Part shown: one piece after another, positions 52,962 to 62,836 of the stretch
How positions within the stretch are numbered: position 1 is the stretch's first letter
How the letters are laid out: every line of letters starts with the position of its first letter
Assembly: GCA_943912855.1 (NCBI GenBank)
Contig: CALTVC010000001.1
Coordinates: 186,001-250,000 of the forward strand
Length of the DNA: 64,000 nt
Origin: an uncultured Flavobacterium sp.
Lineage (GTDB): Bacteria > Bacteroidota > Bacteroidia > Flavobacteriales > Flavobacteriaceae
Direction: 5' to 3'
The notes under the pieces: generated by a model
What the model saw: only the letters and a program-made list of their open reading frames with translations
Told to the model about the DNA's origin: nothing
Database searches by the model: none
Position numbers and translations under genes: made by a program

Positions 52962-54560
52962 ATGAAAAAAATAAGATTAAGTTTCTTAACCCTGGCGGTT
53001 CTTATGGCACTGTCTGCATGTACCAGCGATCTTGATGTGGTGCCTACAGATGATGACGTACATACTGCCGACCAGTTCTACTCACAGCCGGGTGCATACA
53101 AACAGGCACTAACCGGTGTGTACGGAAACCTTTCGCTTACGGGCGCTACAGGTGCAGGCTCGTCTTTCCTTACAGGGGTAGATGCCGGCACCAGCCACTA
53201 CGGCCGATGCCTTTGGTACCTTCAAAACCTTACTACAGATGAGGTGATATGGAGCTACGAAAACGACCCGGGAGCACGCGACATTCAGCGTAATACATGG
53301 AGTTCTGAAAACCCTATTGTACTGGGTATGTTCAGCCGCCTTATGGTGGAAGTGGCTCTTGCCAATGAATACCTGAAACAATCGGCAGATGCCAAGCTGG
53401 ACAGCCGCGGCATAGCCCAGACAGAAAGAGCAGACATAGCTGTATACCGTGCAGAAGCACGTGTACTTAGGGCTATGGCATATTACAACCTGCTGGATAT
53501 GTTTGGCAAAGCGCCATTCATTACCGAAGAAGACCCGGTAAACACCGCAGGCCCTCAGTACAGTGCACAACAGCTTTTTACGTTCATTGAATCTGAAATA
53601 AACGCTGCGTTGCCTACCCTTAAAGAAGCCCGTACTAACGAATACGGTCGCTTAGACAAAGGTGTGGCGAACATGATACTTGCCAAACTGTACCTTAACG
53701 CACAGGTATACATTGGTACAGAAAAGTATGCCGAGTGTGCCGCTAAGTGTAGCGAAATCATAGCCGGCGGTTATACACTTGAAACAAACTACCTGGACAA
53801 CTTTAAGGCAGATAACGAAACATCTACAGAGATGATTTTTACCCTGCAAAGTGATGGTACGTATACACAAAACTACGGTCCTACCACAGTACTTATTAAC
53901 GGTGAAGTAGGTTCTATAGAACAAAATGGTGTAAGCGTAGGCGTTACCGCTGCCGGATGGAGTGGCGCGCTTAGGCTAAGGAAACAGTTTGTACAAAAAT
54001 GGGATGGCAGCGCTAACATAGGCGACATGAGGAATACCATACTATCTCCTGGCGACAGGCCGATAGACATTGCAGACATCTCTAAGCCTGACCAGGGTTA
54101 TGTACTGGCTAAATTCTCTAACATAAGTTCTACAGGCGTACGTGGCGAGAATACAAACTTTGTAGATACAGACTTCCCGCTGTTCCGCCTTGCCGACGTA
54201 TACCTTATGTATGCGGAGTGTGCGGTACGCGGAGCAACAGGCGCAACTCCTGCGCAGGGTCTTGATTATGTAAACGCGCTTAGGCGACGCGCTCACGGTG
54301 GCTCTACGTCGGGTAACATTGTACAGGGACAGCTTACGCTTGATTTCCTTCTGGATGAACGTAGCCGCGAGCTTCACTGGGAAGCACACCGCAGGCAGGA
54401 TCTTATCCGTTTTGGCAAATTTACGGGTGGTAGCTACAACTGGGCATGGAAAGGAAACAGTATGAACGGCATAGCATTGCCTACTTACATGAAACTGTTC
54501 CCTATACCTAGCAACTCTCTTGCATCTAACCGTAACCTTACACAAAACACAGGTTATTAA
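52962..54560 (+). CDS. susD: SusD-like surface glycan-binding lipoprotein
   Basis: 532-residue SusD/RagB lipoprotein (lipobox LMALSAC, Cys20). The N-terminal TPR-like helices (AEARVLRAMAYYNLLDMFG) and the C-terminal FLLDERSRELHWEAHRRQDLIRFG are family hallmarks. It caps the SusC channel and binds starch oligosaccharides. It is 36 bases before susE. Confidence 0.95.
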   Translation: MKKIRLSFLTLAVLMALSACTSDLDVVPTDDDVHTADQFYSQPGAYKQALTGVYGNLSLTGATGAGSSFLTGVDAGTSHYGRCLWYLQNLTTDEVIWSYENDPGARDIQRNTWSSENPIVLGMFSRLMVEVALANEYLKQSADAKLDSRGIAQTERADIAVYRAEARVLRAMAYYNLLDMFGKAPFITEEDPVNTAGPQYSAQQLFTFIESEINAALPTLKEARTNEYGRLDKGVANMILAKLYLNAQVYIGTEKYAECAAKCSEIIAGGYTLETNYLDNFKADNETSTEMIFTLQSDGTYTQNYGPTTVLINGEVGSIEQNGVSVGVTAAGWSGALRLRKQFVQKWDGSANIGDMRNTILSPGDRPIDIADISKPDQGYVLAKFSNISSTGVRGENTNFVDTDFPLFRLADVYLMYAECAVRGATGATPAQGLDYVNALRRRAHGGSTSGNIVQGQLTLDFLLDERSRELHWEAHRRQDLIRFGKFTGGSYNWAWKGNSMNGIALPTYMKLFPIPSNSLASNRNLTQNTGY

Positions 54561-54596
54561 TCGTCTAAAAAACTCAAACTTTAATATAATTCTACA

Positions 54597-55712
54597 ATGA
54601 AAAATATATTCAAATTTTTAGCCCTAACCGTACTGCTTACAGGAGCTGTTTCTTGTGAAGATGAGCAGGACCTTAAATTTGTAACGCCACCGGCGTCATT
54701 CGAAATCCTTACGCCACAAGCAGGCGAATCAGTAGTACTTACTCCTGAAAACGATAGCAACCCTGCGCTTGCCATTGTATGGACTGCTGCAAGCTATGGC
54801 ACCCCTACAGAGGTTACTTATACCGTACAGGTAGCCAAAAACGGTACTGACTTTGCTACCCCGGTAGATGTTACCAGTACTTCAACCACGTATGCTACGC
54901 TAGATGTTACTACTCTAAATGGTGCAGCTAACGCTGCAGGCCTTGAGGCATTTGTAGAAGGTGGCCTGGACATCAGGGTTAAAGCTACTGTAGGTTCTCA
55001 GGCAGGTGAGCCCACTTACAGTAATGTAGTTACTTACCTTGTTACTCCTTATGTTACATATCCGTACACCGATTATTATCTTGTAGGCGCTGCAGTAGCT
55101 ACCGGCTGGGACAATACTGCAACTACTAACATGTACCCGCTTTTCAGGAGTGCAACAGACCCTAAAATATACAGCTATACAGGCTACTTTAAAGGTGGTG
55201 GTACAGATGGCGAATTCAAATTCATAAAAACCAAAGGTTCTTGGGCGCCACAATACGGTAGTGCAGGTGCAGGAGTACTTGGCATTAACGATGGTACAGG
55301 TTCAGACCCTAATCCGTTTAAGATAGAAACATCAGGTTACTACACATTTACAGTTAACCTTAACGACAATACATACACTATTGTTCCTGCTACAGCCGGC
55401 AACACTTACGCTACCATAGGTATTATAGGTACTGCTACTCCTAACGGGTGGGATAGCGATACAGACATGACACAGTCTACCTTCGACCCACACATTTGGT
55501 ACATAACCAACCAGTTCCTTACAGCAGGCGACGGCAAACTGAAATTCAGGGCTAACAACAGCTGGGATGTTAACTGGGGTGCAACTACTTCATACTCTGG
55601 CATAGGTACACAAGGTGGCTCAGATATTCCTATCGGAATTACAGTAGCAGGTAACTACAACATTTGGCTTAATGACATTACAGGCGAATACATTTACATC
55701 CCTGTAAACTAG
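54597..55712 (+). CDS. susE: SusE-like starch-binding lipoprotein
   Basis: 371-residue outer-membrane lipoprotein (lipobox LLTGAVSC, Cys20). The N-terminal SusE domain (about 25-145, TPQAGESVVLTPENDSNPALAIVW) is followed by two starch-binding-like modules. Both carry the KF-x-W pattern: KFIKTKGSWAPQYG (about 205-220) and KFRANNSWDVNWG (about 315-328). It holds starch at the cell surface. A strong hairpin separates it from the amylase gene downstream. Confidence 0.88.
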   Translation: MKNIFKFLALTVLLTGAVSCEDEQDLKFVTPPASFEILTPQAGESVVLTPENDSNPALAIVWTAASYGTPTEVTYTVQVAKNGTDFATPVDVTSTSTTYATLDVTTLNGAANAAGLEAFVEGGLDIRVKATVGSQAGEPTYSNVVTYLVTPYVTYPYTDYYLVGAAVATGWDNTATTNMYPLFRSATDPKIYSYTGYFKGGGTDGEFKFIKTKGSWAPQYGSAGAGVLGINDGTGSDPNPFKIETSGYYTFTVNLNDNTYTIVPATAGNTYATIGIIGTATPNGWDSDTDMTQSTFDPHIWYITNQFLTAGDGKLKFRANNSWDVNWGATTSYSGIGTQGGSDIPIGITVAGNYNIWLNDITGEYIYIPVN

Positions 55713-55736
55713 TCAATGCAATTTTTCCATTAATAT

Positions 55737-55765
55737 GGGGGCTGACAGCTGTCAGCCCCTTTTTA
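55737..55765 (+). terminator. terminator or attenuator between susE and the secreted amylase
   Basis: GGGGCTGACAG pairs perfectly with CTGTCAGCCCC, followed by TTTTT. It lies within the rightward starch unit, so it may lower amylase expression relative to susCDE. Confidence 0.88.
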
Positions 55766-55780
55766 ATAAACCACAATAAG

Positions 55781-58597
55781 ATGAAAAAGATTACTTTACT
55801 GTTATTGTTGCTCGTAGGGCTTACCGGCTTGGCGCAGGTAACCACTACCCCGTCTCCGGGCATACCTACAAGTGCAATGACACTTAACTTTAATAAAGCA
55901 GGTACACCGCTGGCTAGTTACACCGGTACCATTTATGCCCATATAGGCCTAACAGTAGACGGTACACCGTGGAGTTACGTAAAAGGCTCATGGGGTAACA
56001 ACAGTACCCAGCCTGCCCTTACACTGGTAAGCGGCACCAATTATAAGCTCGACCTTACTCCTGATTTGTACACCTATTTTGGCGTACCTACCTCTGCAAC
56101 CATAACCCAGATTTGCGTGGTATTAAGAGCGGCGAGCAATTCACCCCAAACTTCAGACATCTTTGTAAACGTGGGCGCTTTTCAGCTTAGCCTGACCAGC
56201 CCTGCAGAAAACTCTACGACAATAGTAGCATCGGGTGGTAACCTTAACATAAGTGCCACAAATACCGGAGGCAATGCCAGCTACTCTTTAACCGCTAACG
56301 GCACTGTTATTAATGCAAACACCGCTACTGCAAGCTACAGCTATAACCATACAAACATTACACAAAACACCCACTACGAGCTTACTGTAACACAAGGCAG
56401 TAATGTAATAGTAAAAGATTTTGACGTGATAGTAAATCCGGGCAACCTGAGTCAGGCATTGCCATCGGGAGTGCGCGACGGTATTACGTATGATGCTACA
56501 GACAATACAAAAGCTACCCTTGTGCTTAATGCCCCGGGCAAAGATTTTGTATACGTGGCGGGTAGCTTTAACGGCTACAACCCTTCATCGGCATATGCCA
56601 TGAAAAAAGACCCTGCCACCGGAAAATTCTGGTTACAGCTTACCGGTCTTACGCCTAATCAGGCGTACAGCTACCAATACTGGGTAGTAGACCAAACGCC
56701 TATAACTAACACCAAGGCACTTGTAAAAGTAGCCGACCCGTTCAGCACCCTTGTACTTTCTCCGTACGACGACCCGTACATTAACAATACCACATATCCT
56801 AACATGCCGGTGTACCCTGCCGGGCAGTCGTTTGAGGTATCAGTACTAAAAACAGGTCAGCAACCATACAACTGGCAGGCTACCAACTACCAGCGTCCTG
56901 CCAAGGAAGACCTTATCATATACGAGGCGCTTATCCGCGATTGGGATACCAACAAAACATGGAACGGTCTTGCAGCTAAAATAGATTACTTTAAAAACCT
57001 TAACATAAACGCCATAGAACTTATGCCGGTTATGGAATTTGAAGGAAACATTTCGTGGGGATACAACACATCATTCCACATGGCACCTGATAAAGCTTAC
57101 GGTACTGCCGAAAGCATGAAGGCATTCATAGACCTGTGCCACCAAAATGGCATTGCTGTAATACTGGACGTAGCCCTTAACCACGTATACGGGCGTTCGC
57201 CACTGGCACGTATGTGGGCGGTAGACCCTGACGGCGATGGCTTTGGCGATCCATCTACAGAAAACCCGTATTGTAATACATCGGCAAGACACGCCTACAG
57301 TGTAGGTAGCGACCTTAACCACCAGAGTACGCTTACGCAATACTACGTGCAGCGTACCATTGAAGAATGGATTACCCAATACAACATAGACGGTTTCCGT
57401 TGGGATCTTACCAAAGGTTTCACCCAAAACTGTACCGCATCAGACGAAACCTGCACCAATGCCTACCAGGCAGACCGTGTAGCCATACTAAAACAGTATG
57501 CCGACTACCAGTGGGCTTTAGACCCTAACTTCTATATGATTGTAGAACATCTGGGTGTAGGTGGCAGTGCTAACGAAGAGGTAGAATGGGCTAACTATCG
57601 CGTAAATGAAGGCAAAGGTATCATGGCATGGGGTAACTTCAATTACATGTACAACCAGCTTAGCATGGGCTTTGCGCAAAACAGTAACTTTGATGCGATG
57701 GACTTTGAGAACAGGGGCTTTACGGCGCCAAGGCTGGTAGGCTATGCCGAAAGTCATGACGAAGAAAGGCTTATGTACAAAAACCTGCTTTACGGCACAA
57801 GCAATGGTAATTATAACGTACGTACCCTGGCAACCGCCCTTGAAAGGCAAAAAGCCATAGGCGCCATGACGCTTACTATACCGGGGCCTAAAATGTTCTG
57901 GCAGTTTGCAGAGTTAGGCTATGATTTTGGTATTAACCGTTGCGAAAACAACACCTATAATAACGACTGCCGTACCAATCCTAAACCTATACCGGTTGAA
58001 ATTGGTTACACTACAGATGCTAACCGTGTAGCCTTGTACAATGCATGGTCAAGGATCATAGACATAAAAAGGAGCAACCCGGTTTTCCAAACCAATACGG
58101 TAACCATAAGCTCGGGTACCATTACACCAAGGATAGACATCTGGAACAATAACCTTACAGAGAACGACCTGAAAGCGGTGGTAATCCTTGCCAACTTTAA
58201 TGCTACGGCGCAAACGGTATTTACAAACTTCTCTATTTCGGGCGACTGGTATAACCTTATGGACAACTCTACCGTAGCCGCAGGTACTACAAGCCTACTG
58301 TTACAACCGGGAGAGTTTAAGATATTAGGAAACAAGCCTGCCGCGCTTAGCACAGGCGAAACCGCAGCTAAAAACATTGCTACTCTATACCCTAACCCGG
58401 CTAACGATATGTTCTACGTAAGCACGCAGGTTACCAAAGCCGAAGTGTATGCCCTTACCGGCCAGCTTGTAAAAAGCTTCGGCACTAACGCAGGTGGAAA
58501 CAGCTATGACGTTAGCGGACTTAGCAAAGGCATTTACCTTGTAAAGGTTACAGACGGCGCTAACCGTGTAAGCACCATGAAACTGGTAAAAGAATAA
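55781..58597 (+). CDS. T9SS-exported multi-domain GH13 amylase
   Basis: 938-residue secreted enzyme. Signal peptide MKKITLLLLLLVGLTGLAQ; N-terminal beta domains (about 25-220); a CBM48/E-set domain (about 230-340, FVYVAGSFNGYNPSS); a GH13 barrel with VALNHVYGRSP, nucleophile Asp in DGFRWDLTKG (about 537-546), Glu in IVEHLG (about 589) and ESHDEER (about 660); a C-terminal beta domain; and a type A T9SS sorting domain (about 862-938, LYPNPANDMFYVS, then SKGIYLVKV). It likely takes the surface role that SusG plays in Bacteroides, exported by T9SS instead of lipid anchoring. Confidence 0.92.
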   Translation: MKKITLLLLLLVGLTGLAQVTTTPSPGIPTSAMTLNFNKAGTPLASYTGTIYAHIGLTVDGTPWSYVKGSWGNNSTQPALTLVSGTNYKLDLTPDLYTYFGVPTSATITQICVVLRAASNSPQTSDIFVNVGAFQLSLTSPAENSTTIVASGGNLNISATNTGGNASYSLTANGTVINANTATASYSYNHTNITQNTHYELTVTQGSNVIVKDFDVIVNPGNLSQALPSGVRDGITYDATDNTKATLVLNAPGKDFVYVAGSFNGYNPSSAYAMKKDPATGKFWLQLTGLTPNQAYSYQYWVVDQTPITNTKALVKVADPFSTLVLSPYDDPYINNTTYPNMPVYPAGQSFEVSVLKTGQQPYNWQATNYQRPAKEDLIIYEALIRDWDTNKTWNGLAAKIDYFKNLNINAIELMPVMEFEGNISWGYNTSFHMAPDKAYGTAESMKAFIDLCHQNGIAVILDVALNHVYGRSPLARMWAVDPDGDGFGDPSTENPYCNTSARHAYSVGSDLNHQSTLTQYYVQRTIEEWITQYNIDGFRWDLTKGFTQNCTASDETCTNAYQADRVAILKQYADYQWALDPNFYMIVEHLGVGGSANEEVEWANYRVNEGKGIMAWGNFNYMYNQLSMGFAQNSNFDAMDFENRGFTAPRLVGYAESHDEERLMYKNLLYGTSNGNYNVRTLATALERQKAIGAMTLTIPGPKMFWQFAELGYDFGINRCENNTYNNDCRTNPKPIPVEIGYTTDANRVALYNAWSRIIDIKRSNPVFQTNTVTISSGTITPRIDIWNNNLTENDLKAVVILANFNATAQTVFTNFSISGDWYNLMDNSTVAAGTTSLLLQPGEFKILGNKPAALSTGETAAKNIATLYPNPANDMFYVSTQVTKAEVYALTGQLVKSFGTNAGGNSYDVSGLSKGIYLVKVTDGANRVSTMKLVKE

Positions 58598-58645
58598 CGA
58601 TAAACTTCTGAAACAATAGTTTGGGTTAAATTTTGTTTCAAAACG

Positions 58646-58678
58646 GGGGACTTTCCATGAGGGGAAGTCCCCTTATTT
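58646..58678 (+). terminator. intrinsic terminator of the rightward starch unit
   Basis: GGGGACTT (58646-58653) pairs with AAGTCCCC (58665-58672), followed by TTATTTTTT. Confidence 0.85.
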
Positions 58679-58719
58679 TTTAGTTTAATCCTGGTTATTT
58701 CGTAAAGGTATTATGCGTG

Positions 58720-58757
58720 TTCCATTTCGACCGAAGCGCAGCGAAGTGGAGAAATCT
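58720..58757. repeat. TTTCGACCGAAGCGCAGCGA-type dispersed repeat
   Basis: The stretch runs from TTCCATTTCGACCGAAGCGC to GGAGAAATCTC. As I recall, near-identical strings are frequent in Flavobacteriaceae intergenic regions. It contains an imperfect CCATTTCG / CGAAGTGG stem. Confidence 0.5.
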
Positions 58758-58922
58758 CAAAAACAATCATCTATTATCTAATCTTTTTAAAACCCAGAAA
58801 AAAACGCAATCTGCTTGGTAATACAAAACCATCTAAAAAGTAAAAATCGTTATTTATATGCTAAACCATTGGTAAACGCCAACATCAAAAAGTATCTTTA
58901 TACAGAAACGACACATTTAAAC

Positions 58923-59390
58923 ATGAAAAAGATACTGTTCATATTTGCGATTGCCATGCTGTTTGTTACCTGCAAAAGCAAGAAAACCACCGCAGCCGAG
59001 CCTTCCAATTACATAACCTATACCGATAAGTTTAAAACCTCTACCGATGCGCAAACCAAAGCTTTCCTTAAAAAGCTCAATGCCGAGGATGACGGCTACA
59101 GCGTACTGCTCCTTACCCGTAAGTTTGTGGGGAGTGAGCTTACGGTAACATCGGGCGGAAAAGAAATTTACAAAGGTTATGCCCTGACCAATAAAGGCAA
59201 CGGACTTGCCGAAACCCTGCGCATACCGAACAACACCGACACCCGCATTTACGACACCTACACAAAACAGGAAGTAATACTGAATGCATCTGACGTTAAG
59301 AAACATAAGTTTGTTTATGTAGCCAAAACCGGACGCGCCCAAACACCCTTTGGCGTAGCGTACAGCCATAAGCTAAGGGCCATGAAATAG
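58923..59390 (+). CDS. small lipoprotein of unknown function
   Basis: 155-residue lipoprotein (MKKILFIFAIAMLFVTC, Cys17). The mature part is basic and soluble with no recognised domain; it contains YSVLLLTRKFVGSELTVTSGGKEIYKGY, a beta-rich stretch. It starts a two-gene unit with another lipoprotein gene 33 bases downstream. Confidence 0.75.
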   Translation: MKKILFIFAIAMLFVTCKSKKTTAAEPSNYITYTDKFKTSTDAQTKAFLKKLNAEDDGYSVLLLTRKFVGSELTVTSGGKEIYKGYALTNKGNGLAETLRIPNNTDTRIYDTYTKQEVILNASDVKKHKFVYVAKTGRAQTPFGVAYSHKLRAMK

Positions 59391-59423
59391 TTTTTTTGTA
59401 GTTTAGTCGAAAATTTCCCTGGA

Positions 59424-59948
59424 ATGAAAAAAATATTTATTACAGCAATCGTAGCCATTGCTGTATTGGCTTCATGTAAAAAGAGTAAGGAAGAAATAGC
59501 AGCCATACAGGCCGAAAACACGGATGTGGCACTTGCTTTTTTTAAGAAAACAAAAATGACACCTGCTGATTTAAGCAATCTTAAAAGTCGTTTTCCAGCT
59601 AAAGAAAAAGATACGGTGGCGTATTATAAAGACCGCGTTACCGATATTTTTAATGATGCCGAGAGCAGTAGCTACCTACGCGTTTTTTATACCGACAGCA
59701 CCCGTAAAACAGTAGCATCTGTATACTACTTCGTGGGCGAACGTAACATCATAGCCCAGGAATACTACGAAAACGGACAGGCACGTTGCACTTTTGAAAC
59801 AGACCCTTCGGGAGCCAGAAACGGCTATGCCTATTGCTATGACGAAAAAGGCGAAAAGAAAGAACAAACCTATTATAAGAATGACTCTGAAGTTAAGGAC
59901 AGCCTTAAAAGCTTTGTAAAGTTTTTACCGCCTGCCCCACAGAAATAA
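59424..59948 (+). CDS. small lipoprotein with MORN-like C-terminus
   Basis: 174-residue lipoprotein (ITAIVAIAVLASC, Cys18). The N-terminal half is helical; the C-terminal half has a MORN-like pattern EYYENGQARCTFETDPSG-ARNGYAYCYDEKGEKKEQTYY. The function is unknown; such repeats occur in membrane-associated or toxin-linked proteins. It converges on the M13 peptidase gene across a shared terminator. Confidence 0.72.
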   Translation: MKKIFITAIVAIAVLASCKKSKEEIAAIQAENTDVALAFFKKTKMTPADLSNLKSRFPAKEKDTVAYYKDRVTDIFNDAESSSYLRVFYTDSTRKTVASVYYFVGERNIIAQEYYENGQARCTFETDPSGARNGYAYCYDEKGEKKEQTYYKNDSEVKDSLKSFVKFLPPAPQK

Positions 59949-59950
59949 AA

Positions 59951-59978
59951 AAACGGTTGCCGTAATGGCAACCGTTTC
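59951..59978. terminator. bidirectional terminator between lipoprotein and M13 peptidase genes
   Basis: A perfect 11-bp stem (AAACGGTTGCC / GGCAACCGTTT) with a 5-base loop and flanking A/T runs separates two convergent genes. Confidence 0.88.
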
Positions 59979-59996
59979 TCATTTAGATTGTATCTC

Positions 59997-62021
59997 TTAC
60001 CAGATAACCACCCTAAGGCTGTCCGGCTGGTACATTTTATCGCCCGGTTTTACACCAAAGGCTTCATAGAACTCCGGTATGTTAGCCAGCGGGCCGTTAA
60101 TACGGTACTGGGCAGGAGCATGCACGTCGGTCATTATTTGCTGAGATAGTGCTTCTTTCTTAATGTTTACCATCCAGGCATAACCATACGCCAGGAAGTA
60201 ACGTTGCTGTGGTGTAAAGCCACCTATCTTTTCGTTATCCTTAAACTGCTTGGTTTTCTTAAAGGCTTCGTAGCCCATAACCACACCACCAAGGTCGGCT
60301 ATGTTTTCGCCCTGGGTAGCATCACCGTTTACAAATTTACCCGGAAGCGCTTCAAACTTATCAAACTGTTTTACGATACGTCCGGTTTTTTCTTTAAACT
60401 TCTGCTTGTCTTCGGCAGTCCACCAGTCGTTAAGGTTACCCTTTTCATCGTACTGACTGCCCTGGTCGTCAAAGCCGTGGGTAATTTCGTGCCCGAAGGT
60501 ACTACCACCTATTATACCGTATAGTATGGCATCATCCGGCATGCGGCCTTCAAAGCCCGGCACTATAATGTTACAGGCAGGCACCACGATTTCGTTATTA
60601 CTTGGGTTATAGTAGGCGTTGTACGTTTGCGGATACATACCCCATTCGTTACGGTCTACCGGTTTGCCCAGCTTGTTTGTCATGTCTTTAAACTCCCATT
60701 GCTGTACCGCCAACACGTTATCAAGGTAAGAAGCACGGCTGATGTTTATGCTGCTCAGGTCTTTCCACTTGTCAGGATAGCCTACCTTCATAATAACCTT
60801 ATCCAGCTTTACAAGGGCTTTCTTTTTGGTATCGGCACTCATCCAGTCCAGCTTCTTAATATGGTCTGCATATACCGCTTTAATGTTGTTACCTATTTCA
60901 AGGAGCTTTTCTTTAGTACCCTTTGGCAGATAATCTTTAACATACACCTGCCCTATCAGTTCGCCAAGTGAACCGTTGGTTTGATTCACTACACGTTCCC
61001 AGCGAGGCTTCTGTTCAGACACACCACCCATAACGGTGCTGTAAAAATAGAAGTCCTGTTTTTCTACATCGCTGCTCAGATAGTTAGCCAGGTTGTTTAT
61101 GGTATTCCATTTAAGGTACGCTTTCCACTGCTCTACCGGATAGCTCTTCAGCATCTTGTCCAGACCTGCATAAAACTCAGGTTGCCCCACAATAACCGAA
61201 TCGGCTTTGCTTACGTTAAGTTCTTTAAGTCCGGCAACCCAGTCGGCATTAGGCATACGGGTTTTAAACTCGGCAATGCTCATCTTGTTGTAATTCGCTA
61301 CCGGGTCGCGTAGTGCTTCCAGCTTGCGCGAATTTTTAGCAAGCTCGGTTTCCAGCTTCATGATTTCTTCCGCTTTACCACCTATGTTACCCAGCGTAAG
61401 CATGGCAGTAATGTGTTTAATATATTCCTTACGGATGTTTACGGCTTCGGCATCGGTATTAAAATAGTAATCACGATTACCAAGACCAAGGCCACCCTGC
61501 ATAAACATTACGGCATACTTGCTGCTTATTTTATCGTCTTGCCCCACGTAGAATGCAAAGCCGCTACGTACGCCTACGGTTTGCAGGTAACAAATGGTAC
61601 TCAGCACACCTTTAGCATCGGTAATGGCATCTATCTTTTTAAAGTAAGGTTCAAGCGGTTTTACTCCGGCTTTGTTTATGGCTATGGTATCCATGCCGCT
61701 GGCATAGAAATCGCCAATTTTCTGTTCGTTACTGCCTTTAGGCGCATCGGTCTTCGCTGCCGAAGTTTCGCAGATTTTTTTCACCTGGGCATTTACGGTA
61801 TCTTGTATGGTACGGAAAATACCATTACTACGATCCGATGCCGGTATAGGGTGTTTTTTAAACCAGCCCCCGTTTGCATAGCTGAAGAAGTCTTCACCGG
61901 GACTTACGGTGGTATCGCGGTTTACCACCAGTGGATCGGGTCCGGCGGGAGTTTCTTTTTTAGAGCAGGCTGCCAGCGATGCGGCTACAGCTGCGGTAAG
62001 TAAGATTTTTTTAGAGAACAT
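59997..62021 (-). CDS. M13-family (neprilysin-like) metallopeptidase
   Basis: 674-residue zinc peptidase of family M13. The lipobox AASLAAC (Cys19) indicates a lipoprotein. The zinc site is HEITH (511-515) in FGHEITHGFDDQGSQYD, with the second Glu in GENIADLGGV and the family motif NAYYNPSNNEIVVPA. It likely cuts oligopeptides in the periplasm. This is the second peptide-degrading lipoprotein of the window; the other is the M3 enzyme at 25.2 kb. Confidence 0.93.
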   Translation of the reverse strand: MFSKKILLTAAVAASLAACSKKETPAGPDPLVVNRDTTVSPGEDFFSYANGGWFKKHPIPASDRSNGIFRTIQDTVNAQVKKICETSAAKTDAPKGSNEQKIGDFYASGMDTIAINKAGVKPLEPYFKKIDAITDAKGVLSTICYLQTVGVRSGFAFYVGQDDKISSKYAVMFMQGGLGLGNRDYYFNTDAEAVNIRKEYIKHITAMLTLGNIGGKAEEIMKLETELAKNSRKLEALRDPVANYNKMSIAEFKTRMPNADWVAGLKELNVSKADSVIVGQPEFYAGLDKMLKSYPVEQWKAYLKWNTINNLANYLSSDVEKQDFYFYSTVMGGVSEQKPRWERVVNQTNGSLGELIGQVYVKDYLPKGTKEKLLEIGNNIKAVYADHIKKLDWMSADTKKKALVKLDKVIMKVGYPDKWKDLSSINISRASYLDNVLAVQQWEFKDMTNKLGKPVDRNEWGMYPQTYNAYYNPSNNEIVVPACNIIVPGFEGRMPDDAILYGIIGGSTFGHEITHGFDDQGSQYDEKGNLNDWWTAEDKQKFKEKTGRIVKQFDKFEALPGKFVNGDATQGENIADLGGVVMGYEAFKKTKQFKDNEKIGGFTPQQRYFLAYGYAWMVNIKKEALSQQIMTDVHAPAQYRINGPLANIPEFYEAFGVKPGDKMYQPDSLRVVIW

Positions 62022-62163
62022 ATAGTTTGTTTTGTGTTTTAATTTGATGGTAAAAAAACATATTGATTATCATCTATTACAATAATATAGGTGTATTAAG
62101 ATGATGTTTTGTTACAGAAGTATTTAAAATTGCGCATAAAAATTAAAAATCAATGCTATTATT

Positions 62164-62595
62164 TTAGCGACGTCGCAATTCAACCAACATGGTGCCACCG
62201 TTTTTTATTTTATCAAAATGCTTCAGAACTGTTCTGTCTTTACTCACCAAAAACTTGAAAGGTATAGAATCACATTTTGTAGAGAACTTATAGGCAGGGT
62301 CATCATTTAGCTCTTCAATTATAAAACGCTTCTTTTCAAAATAAACCAGTAAGGTATCTTTGCTTAGCTTCCAATGACCATTAGCATTTATAGAACAGTT
62401 AGAATAGTTAAAGGTAGAATCTGTTTTAAGCTCCAGGTTTTCATTAGCAGCAACTGACATATTATTTAACCGCGCTAAAACTAATTCAGGAATGCTCCAT
62501 TTAGGGGCTTTATAAGTGCCTGCCACACTTACAGGACTGTTGGCAGAACAGCATACTAATAATACAGAACTTATGAGTAATAGTATTTTTTTCAT
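62164..62595 (-). CDS. small lipoprotein of unknown function
   Basis: 143-residue protein with a lipoprotein signal (MKKILLLISSVLLVCC, Cys15 or Cys16). The mature part resembles lipocalin-like proteins in pattern (VAGTYKAPKW near the start, then NANGHWKLSKDTLLVYF), but the match is weak. It is monocistronic between the M13 peptidase and the ribosomal operon. Confidence 0.68.
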   Translation of the reverse strand: MKKILLLISSVLLVCCSANSPVSVAGTYKAPKWSIPELVLARLNNMSVAANENLELKTDSTFNYSNCSINANGHWKLSKDTLLVYFEKKRFIIEELNDDPAYKFSTKCDSIPFKFLVSKDRTVLKHFDKIKNGGTMLVELRRR

Positions 62596-62760
62596 TTGGG
62601 AATAAGGTATGATTGGTTAAAAGCATTGGTCTGATAAAGATATTAAATAAACCGCTGTAAATTTTGTAATGATTAATAATTATCACGTCCTCAAAAAGAT
62701 GCATTTTCGAAGCGGGTTCTCTACACAAAACACCTTGTTAGTAAAACTTTTTGCTACGTA

Positions 62761-62791
62761 TTTGTATTTCACATAAATAATTGTACTTTTG
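62761..62791 (+). promoter_or_regulatory. promoter of the rplM-rpsI ribosomal operon
   Basis: TTTG at 62761-62764, a 19-base spacer and TACTTTTG at 62784-62791 give the most exact match to the Bacteroidota consensus in this window. The leader to the GTG start is about 40 bases. Confidence 0.8.
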
Positions 62792-62836
62792 CACTCCCTT
62801 TATTGGGGATGGAATGTTTAATTAAAATAATTTACT

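Larger units (their letters stand above)
58598..58922. other. intergenic region after the starch locus
   Basis: 325 bases with a terminator (58646-58678), a dispersed repeat (58720-58757) and then AT-rich sequence leading to a small lipoprotein gene. An in-frame start at 58815 for that gene is rejected because it would place the lipoprotein signal internally. Confidence 0.65.
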
